Assembly (NCBI GenBank): GCA_947630155.1
Contig: CANRGM010000035.1
Location: forward strand, 1-10,953
Source of the DNA: an uncultured Clostridia bacterium
GTDB taxonomy: Bacteria; Bacillota; Clostridia; TANB77; CAG-508
Reading direction: 5' to 3'
DNA: 10,953 nucleotides
In this document: positions 6,613 through 10,953 of the stretch, piece by piece
Position numbering within the stretch: the stretch's first letter is position 1
Layout of the letters: each line of letters opens with the position of its first letter
Made by a program: the position numbers and the translations under genes
Notes under the pieces: model-generated
What the model was told of the DNA's origin: nothing
The model's input: the letters and a program-made list of their open reading frames with translations, nothing else
The model's database searches: none

Positions 6613-7165
6613 TCATGCTTGATAAAAGGCATTGTCCAGAATAGCAAATACATAAAGCACCATGAATAAATACTTCTATTTCAATATTAGAATTATCACA
6701 AATATATTTAATCTCATCCATTGATAATTCTCTTGAAAGAACTACTCTCTTAAATCCTAATTTCTCAGCCTCTAAAACACCATCTAAGTTATGTATAGTC
6801 ATTTGAGTACTTGCGTGAATTGGTAAATCTGGAAAAAGTTCTATAAGTCTTTTTCCTAAACCTAAATCTTGAACAATAATAGCATCAATTCCATATTCAT
6901 ATGCTTTTTTTGCGAGATTTATACTATCTGAGAATTCATCATTTTTAATCAATGTATTTAAAGTCAAATTAGTTTTAACATTTCTGATTTTTGCATATTC
7001 AATTGCTTTTTTTAGTTCTTCATCATTAAAATTATTAGCAGAAGTTCTTGCATTAAACATGTTTCCACCAAAATAAACACAATCACAACCTGACTGAACA
7101 GCTGCTTTTAAACAATTAAAATCACCAACAGGTGATAGTAATTCAATCTTATCAAATTTACTCAT
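6584..7165 (-). CDS. U32 family peptidase, N-terminal part (frameshifted gene)
   Basis: The first 189 residues are the barrel-like start of a U32 protein: ELLSPVGDFNCLKAAVQSG (8-26), YFGG (31-34), IIVQDLG (96-102), HASTQMTIHN (117-126), and a perfect match to the family signature from E164 through C172 and C179 to S182. After MIGGRS (184-189) the frame reads four foreign residues and stops. The expected continuation GNRGKCAQP is found one base later in another frame. One extra base (the complement of g6598) explains the break. The start at 7165 is supported by a GGGAT-type ribosome binding site a few bases upstream. The gene is divergent from the small Gly/Cys-rich gene, sharing an intergenic region of 133 bases. 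The break is either a real pseudogene or a sequence error. Confidence 0.85.
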   Translation of the reverse strand: MSKFDKIELLSPVGDFNCLKAAVQSGCDCVYFGGNMFNARTSANNFNDEELKKAIEYAKIRNVKTNLTLNTLIKNDEFSDSINLAKKAYEYGIDAIIVQDLGLGKRLIELFPDLPIHASTQMTIHNLDGVLEAEKLGFKRVVLSRELSMDEIKYICDNSNIEIEVFIHGALCICYSGQCLLSSMIGGRSRKSW

Positions 7166-7250
7166 ATTATCCCTTTCTTTTTATCATATAACTATTTTAA
7201 ATTACAATGTATTTTGTCCCAATATTTATATACTATTGTAACACATTTTT

Positions 7251-7279
7251 TTGAATTTGCATATTATATCATATAAAAT
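7251..7279 (+). promoter_or_regulatory. Promoter of the small Gly/Cys-rich gene
   Basis: TTGAAT (7251-7256) and TAAAAT (7274-7279) are separated by 17 bases, a fair sigma-A match, and lie 20 bases before the start codon. The overlapping CATATTATA (7260-7268), with AC about 15 bases upstream (7243-7244), also fits the loose CATA-NNN-TA pattern of the sporulation factor SigK. In such AT-rich DNA either match may be chance. Confidence 0.45.
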
Positions 7280-7298
7280 AAAAAGGAGGTAGAAAGAT

Positions 7299-7457
7299 AT
7301 GCCAGAAGAAGGAAGAAATTGCGGATGTGGATGTGGAAACAACGGATTTTTAGGTAATCTATTCAATGGAGATGGATGCAACAGCGAAATATTATTCTTT
7401 ATAATAGTGTTCTTACTATTATTCACAAATTGTGGTTGTGGATGCGGAAGAAACTAA
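7299..7457 (+). CDS. Small Gly/Cys-rich membrane protein (HCB protein 13-like)
   Basis: A 52-residue protein has a very strong ribosome binding site, AAGGAGGT (7283-7290), 8 bases before the ATG. Its layout is symmetrical: a short acidic start, a Cys/Gly block NCGCGCGNN (7-15), a linker with one more Cys (C27), a single hydrophobic span of about 13 residues (31-43), and a second Cys/Gly block NCGCGCGRN (44-52). Similar tiny proteins in Clostridia are annotated 'chorion class high-cysteine HCB protein 13', and the layout recalls small spore-coat proteins of the YjcZ type. The role is unknown; a coat or envelope cross-linking role through disulfides or metal binding is only inference. It has its own promoter and terminator, so it is a single-gene unit. 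Confidence 0.75.
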   Translation: MPEEGRNCGCGCGNNGFLGNLFNGDGCNSEILFFIIVFLLLFTNCGCGCGRN

Positions 7458-7489
7458 TTTACACAGAAATAAAAACAAGATATAAGGAT

Positions 7490-7540
7490 AAATAGAGCGT
7501 CATTTTATGCATTCAATAAAATGAAAGCTCTATTTTGTTA
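7490..7540 (+). terminator. Intrinsic terminator after the Gly/Cys-rich gene
   Basis: AATAGAGC (7491-7498) pairs with GCTCTATT (7527-7534), and CATTTTAT (7501-7508) pairs with ATAAAATG (7516-7523), giving two stacked 8-bp helices with a short asymmetric internal loop and a 7-base apical loop. The 3' side runs into TTTTGTTAG. It starts 33 bases after the stop and ends about 80 bases before the next promoter, so it insulates the small gene from the dCMP deaminase gene. Confidence 0.75.
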
Positions 7541-7619
7541 GTCATATAAAAAATAAATACTAGGTGGTTTTAATTGTAATGTAACACAAGAATAGAAATG
7601 AAAATTTAAAGAATTTTTA

Positions 7620-7648
7620 TTTACAAAAACAACAAAAACTAATATAAT
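7620..7648 (+). promoter_or_regulatory. Sigma-A promoter of the dCMP deaminase gene
   Basis: TTTACA (7620-7625) and a consensus TATAAT (7643-7648) are separated by 17 bases and lie 27 bases before the preferred ATG. This is the best consensus promoter in the window. No operator-like palindrome overlaps it. Confidence 0.75.
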
Positions 7649-7674
7649 CTTCACAAGAAAGGAAAGTGAACAAA

Positions 7675-8160
7675 ATGCAAAAAAAGAGAGAAGATTATAT
7701 AGGTTGGGATACATATTTTATGGGAGTTGCAATGCTTTCAGCACAAAGAAGTAAAGACCCAAACACACAGGTTGGAGCATGTATTGTTAGTAAAGATAAT
7801 AAAATATTATCCTTAGGATATAATGGAGCACCTAATGGATATGATGATGAAAGTATGCCTTGGGATAGGGAAGGGGACTTTCTTAACACAAAATACGCAT
7901 ATGTTTGTCATGCAGAATTAAATGCAATTTTAAATAACAAAGGCTCTAACTTAGAGGGATCACGAATATATGTTGACTTATTTCCATGTAATGAATGTGC
8001 AAAAGCCATTATTCAATCAGGAATAAAGGAAATAATTTATAAATCTGACAAATATGATGGAACAGATGGGAATGTGGTATCTAAGAAATTATTGGATTAT
8101 TGTGGAGTTAAGTACAGAAAATATGATGAGAAAAATATAGAATTGAAGTTAAAGTTGTAA
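7675..8160 (+). CDS. comEB: Deoxycytidylate (dCMP) deaminase, ComEB family
   Basis: This 161-residue enzyme should convert dCMP to dUMP, the substrate for thymidylate synthesis. The zinc-dependent deaminase motifs are intact: H79-A80-E81 (HAELNAI) with the catalytic Glu, and PCNEC (104-108) with C105 and C108 as Zn ligands. The substrate-side motif DPNTQVGACIV (28-38) and GYNGAPNG (48-55) are typical of dCMP rather than tRNA or cytidine deaminases. An in-frame GTG at 7666 would add three residues but lies only 2 bases behind the ribosome binding site (AGAAAGGA, 7656-7663), so I prefer ATG 7675, 11 bases away. It is probably monocistronic: a gap of 124 bases with a possible new promoter precedes the next gene. 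The ComEB name reflects the Bacillus homologue and does not imply competence. Confidence 0.92.
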   Translation: MQKKREDYIGWDTYFMGVAMLSAQRSKDPNTQVGACIVSKDNKILSLGYNGAPNGYDDESMPWDREGDFLNTKYAYVCHAELNAILNNKGSNLEGSRIYVDLFPCNECAKAIIQSGIKEIIYKSDKYDGTDGNVVSKKLLDYCGVKYRKYDEKNIELKLKL

Positions 8161-8219
8161 GTATATGGTTTCAAGTTAAATATGGAAACGAAGTCTCAAT
8201 AAAAAGTGAATAAAATTTA

Positions 8220-8248
8220 TAGACTTTTAATAAATATTATAGTAAAAT
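8220..8248 (+). promoter_or_regulatory. Possible promoter of the COG2426 gene
   Basis: TAGACT (8220-8225) and TAAAAT (8243-8248) are 17 bases apart, 36 bases before the ATG. The -35 is imperfect and the region is very AT-rich, so other registers are possible. Confidence 0.38.
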
Positions 8249-8284
8249 AAATCCAGTTTGATTTCTAAGGAGTGAATAAATAAT

Positions 8285-8779
8285 ATGTTAAAAAAATATA
8301 TACTAGTATTTTTAGTTTCAATGGTCCCATTAATTGAGTTAAGAGGAGCGGTACCTATTGGTTTAAGTGCGTGGCTTGGAGACCCATTACCAATATTGCC
8401 ACTATACATACTATGTATAATAGGGAATATGTTACCAGTACCAGTAATATACTTATTTGCCAGAAAAGTACTATTATGGGGAAAAGATAAAAAATATATA
8501 GGTAAATTCTTTACTTTTTGCTTAGAAAAAGGCGAAAAAGGTGGAAAAAAGCTACAAGAAAAAGCAGGAAAAGGATTGTATGTTGCATTATTCCTATTTG
8601 TTGGTATTCCACTACCAGGTACAGGAGCATGGACAGGAACTCTTGCAGCAAGTTTTTTAGATATGGACTTCAAGAAGAGTGTAATAGCTGTTATGTTAGG
8701 AGTTATATTAGCGGGAATTATTATGGGATTAGTATCAATGGGACTGTTTAGCGCAATCGGAGCAATGTTAGGTATTTAA
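8285..8779 (+). CDS. COG2426 / Sm_multidrug_ex family small membrane protein
   Basis: This 164-residue hydrophobic protein matches the family annotated 'putative small multidrug export protein' (PF06695/COG2426), whose function has not been firmly shown. Hydrophobic spans lie at about 5-17, 36-60, 98-112 and 132-163 (the last probably two). Two conserved Pro/Gly motifs are visible: PLIELRGAVPIGL (15-27) and GIPLPGTGAWTGT (107-119). Between the spans is a Lys/Gly-rich cytoplasmic loop (65-97). Paired motifs of this kind resemble the re-entrant loops proposed for DedA-like transporters, so a lipid or small-molecule transport role is an inference. The ribosome binding site AAGGAG (8267-8272) is 12 bases before the ATG, rather far, but no nearer start is in frame. 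The stop falls 5 bases before the giant inverted repeat. Confidence 0.85.
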   Translation: MLKKYILVFLVSMVPLIELRGAVPIGLSAWLGDPLPILPLYILCIIGNMLPVPVIYLFARKVLLWGKDKKYIGKFFTFCLEKGEKGGKKLQEKAGKGLYVALFLFVGIPLPGTGAWTGTLAASFLDMDFKKSVIAVMLGVILAGIIMGLVSMGLFSAIGAMLGI

Positions 8780-8783
8780 GATA

Positions 8784-9081
8784 GGAAATATTGTGGTCTA
8801 ATTTTTGGAGTGAGTTGCCGAGAGAAATAAAATAATAAAAATAAAAATTTTTGAAAACGTAATCTCCGGGTCTAACAGTTTCTAAGCATACACCCTTGAG
8901 CCGCTCCGATGGATTTGAGACACGCACCCTCAAGTAGTGTATCGCAAGAAACTGTAAGACCCTGCGTTAACATTTTCAAAAATTTTTATTTTTATTATTT
9001 TATTTCTCCGAGTGGGTTTAGTGCTGAGAAATTTAAGGAACGTCCCAAAATTTCTTCCAAAAATTAAACCACAATATTTCC
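8784..9081. repeat. 298-base nested inverted repeat with GC-rich structured core
   Basis: The convergent gap between two genes is almost wholly self-complementary. Outer arms 8784-8809 and 9056-9081 pair at 25 of 26 positions (C8798 opposite A9067). Inside, 8822-8857 and 8973-9008 are perfect 36-base complements made almost only of A and T. The core 8861-8970 has 53 G+C in 110 bases, far above its surroundings. It continues with GGGTCT (8868-8873)/AGACCC (8957-8962), ACAGTTTCT (8875-8883)/AGAAACTGT (8947-8955), ATACAC (8888-8893)/GTGTAT (8937-8942) and CTTGAG (8895-8900)/CTCAAG (8929-8934). A side hairpin AGAAATTT (9027-9034)/AAATTTCT (9048-9055) stands on the right only. I see no credible ORF and no known RNA family. 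It may be a snap-back MITE, a structured RNA on either strand, or a bidirectional terminator; the pairing itself is certain. Confidence 0.92.
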
Positions 9082-10929
9082 TTACAATTCAATTTTAGGC
9101 TGATATCTCTCAAGCCACATATTAACCTGACATAGATAAGCCATAAGCTGTGGACCAGTCATAAGTTGCCCAAACCAAGGTCTACTAAATGCTTCCCCAT
9201 TAGTATTAAGTATCTCCAAAATATACTCCCTATTAAGCAAACTATTAATAGGTGCATTTTTATCTGACATGATTTTAGTCAACATTTGTTTAACAACATA
9301 TAAATATGTTGGATTCCATGTTTTAGGATATGGACTTTTCTTACGATCCACAATTTTCTCAGGAAGTAAATCCTTCATAATATACCTTAATAACCCTTTT
9401 TCACGACCATGTAATGCTTTCATTTCCCATGGAATATTCCATACATATTCTGCCAAACGATAATCACAAAATGGAACACGAAGTTCAAATCCATTATACA
9501 TAGCCATCCTATCAGAACGATCCAAAAGAGTTTGCATAAACCAATTTAATGTAAGATGTGAAATCTTTCTTTTTTGGGCGGTTTCCATAGAGTCTTCATC
9601 TATAATTTCAACTTCACTTAAACTTTCATAATATCTATAATCTATATATTCTTTTAAATTTATTTTTGAACCAACACTAGGGTTTAATAATTTTTGTCTT
9701 TCATCAATTGCAATAGACCAAGGGAAAGTTCCACTATTTAATGCATCTTCTCTGAAAAACCAAGGATATCCACCAAATATTTCATCAGAACATTCACCAG
9801 TTAATGAAACAGTTGCCTCAGGTTTTACATTTTGACAAAACAATAGAAGTGAAGAGTCAACATCAGCCATACCAGGTAAATCTCTAGCAATCATAGCATC
9901 CTCCAAAGCTTTAGCAAGTTCAGGAGTGTCTAGTACAATTGCTTTATGATTAGTATTTAATAGATTTTTCATTACATCTATATAGTAGTTATCAGAATTA
10001 GGCTGAAAATCCGTTTTAACAAAATTTTTATCATTATCCTTGTAATCCACCGAATAAGTGGTTAAAGGCCCTAAATTGTTATCCTTACAATAATTAGCAG
10101 CATATAAAGTGATAATACTAGAATCTAATCCACCAGACAAAAATGTACACAAAGGAACATCTGAAACAAGTTGCCTTTTTATAGAATCTTCCAACAAGAA
10201 TCTAGTCTTTTCACAAGTTGTTTTCAAACTATCTTCATGAGACTTACTAACTAAAGACCAATATCTTTCAATGTGTAGCCCACTAGAATTAAATATTCCA
10301 AAATGAGCAGGTCTTAATTCCAAAATGTTTTTAAAAGCAACAACACCTGGAGTATGGGCTGGACCGAGTCCAAATAACTCAGAAATTCCCTGTTTATCTA
10401 ATTTCGCCTCTATTCCGGGAAAAGCTAGAATAGATTTTATTTCTGATGAAAAGATAAAATTGTTGTCATCTAAAGCATAATAAAGTGGTTTGACTCCAAA
10501 ATGATCACGAGCAAAGAATAATTCTTGTTTTCCATTATTCCATATAGCAAAGCCATAGATTCCATTTAGCTTTTTTACTACATCATATCCCCAGTGAATA
10601 TAGCTTTTTAATAACACTTCTGTATCAGAATAGCTTTCAAAAGTGAATCCGTTTTCAACTAATTCATCTCGTAATTCGGATGTATTGTATAGTTGACCAT
10701 TGTATATTATAGTATATGTGCAATTATTATATTTTGCAGTCATTGGTTGCTTTCCACCAGTTGGATCTATTACAATTAGGCGTTTGTGACCTAGTACAGC
10801 ATGTTTATCGTAATAATAGCCATCTTCATCTGGACCACGTCTTTTGATGGCATCATTCATTGTGGTTATGATATTCTTATTTTTGGAAATGTCTTTTGTT
10901 AAATTTACGTATCCTGTTATTCCACACAT
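9082..10929 (-). CDS. asnB: Asparagine synthetase (glutamine-hydrolysing), class B
   Basis: This 615-residue enzyme makes asparagine from aspartate, ATP and glutamine. I chose the ATG at 10929 rather than an upstream in-frame start because Met-Cys-Gly-Ile must open the mature glutaminase, with C2 as nucleophile after Met removal; AGGAGGT (complement of 10936-10942) lies 6 bases before it. The N-terminal class II amidotransferase domain (about 2-210) shows KRRGPDEDG (29-37), NGQLYN (77-82) and SDTEVLL (101-107). The synthetase domain (about 240-610) begins with the PP-loop SGGLDSS (265-271). The length agrees with Firmicute AsnB/AsnO paralogues. AsnB-like enzymes can also amidate cell-envelope substrates, so another acceptor cannot be excluded. 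The last base of the big inverted repeat directly abuts the stop codon (9082-9084). Upstream regulation lies beyond the window. Confidence 0.94.
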   Translation of the reverse strand: MCGITGYVNLTKDISKNKNIITTMNDAIKRRGPDEDGYYYDKHAVLGHKRLIVIDPTGGKQPMTAKYNNCTYTIIYNGQLYNTSELRDELVENGFTFESYSDTEVLLKSYIHWGYDVVKKLNGIYGFAIWNNGKQELFFARDHFGVKPLYYALDDNNFIFSSEIKSILAFPGIEAKLDKQGISELFGLGPAHTPGVVAFKNILELRPAHFGIFNSSGLHIERYWSLVSKSHEDSLKTTCEKTRFLLEDSIKRQLVSDVPLCTFLSGGLDSSIITLYAANYCKDNNLGPLTTYSVDYKDNDKNFVKTDFQPNSDNYYIDVMKNLLNTNHKAIVLDTPELAKALEDAMIARDLPGMADVDSSLLLFCQNVKPEATVSLTGECSDEIFGGYPWFFREDALNSGTFPWSIAIDERQKLLNPSVGSKINLKEYIDYRYYESLSEVEIIDEDSMETAQKRKISHLTLNWFMQTLLDRSDRMAMYNGFELRVPFCDYRLAEYVWNIPWEMKALHGREKGLLRYIMKDLLPEKIVDRKKSPYPKTWNPTYLYVVKQMLTKIMSDKNAPINSLLNREYILEILNTNGEAFSRPWFGQLMTGPQLMAYLCQVNMWLERYQPKIEL

Positions 10930-10953
10930 AAAATTACCTCCTGTGCACAATTG

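Noticed and set aside
8227..8673. Minus-strand 148-codon open frame opposite the COG2426 gene
   Set aside because: It is antisense to conserved membrane motifs of the plus-strand gene and has no recognisable domain or start signal.
8518..8751. Plus-strand Arg/Lys/Cys-rich open frame inside the COG2426 gene
   Set aside because: It is an out-of-frame reading of the same gene with unnatural composition and no ribosome binding site.
8858..8972. tRNA-like motif (minus-strand CTCAAATCC resembling a T-loop) in the inverted-repeat core
   Set aside because: The flanking five bases on each side do not form a T-stem, and no anticodon arm or acceptor stem fits; the pairing is instead one long coaxial hairpin.
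8784..9081. Retron msr-msd or DGR template RNA
   Set aside because: The nested repeats recall a retron a1/a2 layout, but no reverse transcriptase is present in the window and the order of the helices does not match a known msr-msd plan.
8784..9081. 6S RNA or another named housekeeping RNA
   Set aside because: The uninterrupted 36-bp stem and the side hairpin do not match the 6S central bubble layout, and no RNase P, SRP or tmRNA signature sequence is visible.

Overview
The window is AT-rich chromosomal DNA from a low-GC Firmicute, most likely one of the Clostridia. The basis is strong AGGAGG-type ribosome binding sites, sigma-A-like promoters with 17-base spacers, TTG and GTG starts, a lipobox lipoprotein, and gene families typical of Clostridia: a large U32 peptidase with a DUF3656-like tail, a fur-znuACB operon and a tiny Gly/Cys-rich membrane protein. 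I cannot name a species. No phage structural genes, transposase, CRISPR array, rRNA or tRNA is visible.

Layout. Positions 1-144 hold the end of an unrecognised gene. It is followed by a RusA-family Holliday junction resolvase (183-593) and a lipoprotein cyclophilin (672-1469). A 73-base AT-rich palindrome (1513-1585) lies before a zinc uptake operon (1658-4665). That operon has a promoter overlapping a perfect 7-1-7 Fur-family operator, then a Fur/Zur-type repressor, ZnuA, ZnuC and ZnuB. The likely circuit is repression of the whole operon, repressor included, when zinc is sufficient. The signal/anchor segment of ZnuA lies in a different frame from its mature body. On the minus strand, 7165-4681 encodes one U32 peptidase split by a one-base frameshift near 6598. 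Next come a 52-residue Gly/Cys-rich membrane protein (7299-7457) with its own terminator, a dCMP deaminase (7675-8160), and a COG2426-type small membrane protein (8285-8779). A class B asparagine synthetase runs on the minus strand from 10929 to 9082.

The most striking element is not a gene. The 302-base gap between the convergent COG2426 and asnB genes is almost entirely one nested inverted repeat (8784-9081). It has a 26-base outer arm pair with one mismatch, a side hairpin, a perfect 36-bp AT-only-rich stem, and a core of about 48% GC that continues pairing through at least four further helices. It could be a snap-back mobile element (MITE-like), a large structured RNA, or an oversized bidirectional terminator. 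I recognise no described family in it.

Two genes (znuA and the U32 peptidase) carry apparent frameshifts that removal of a single base would repair. Either both are really broken or rewired, or the assembly has indel errors; this must be settled before any biological reading.
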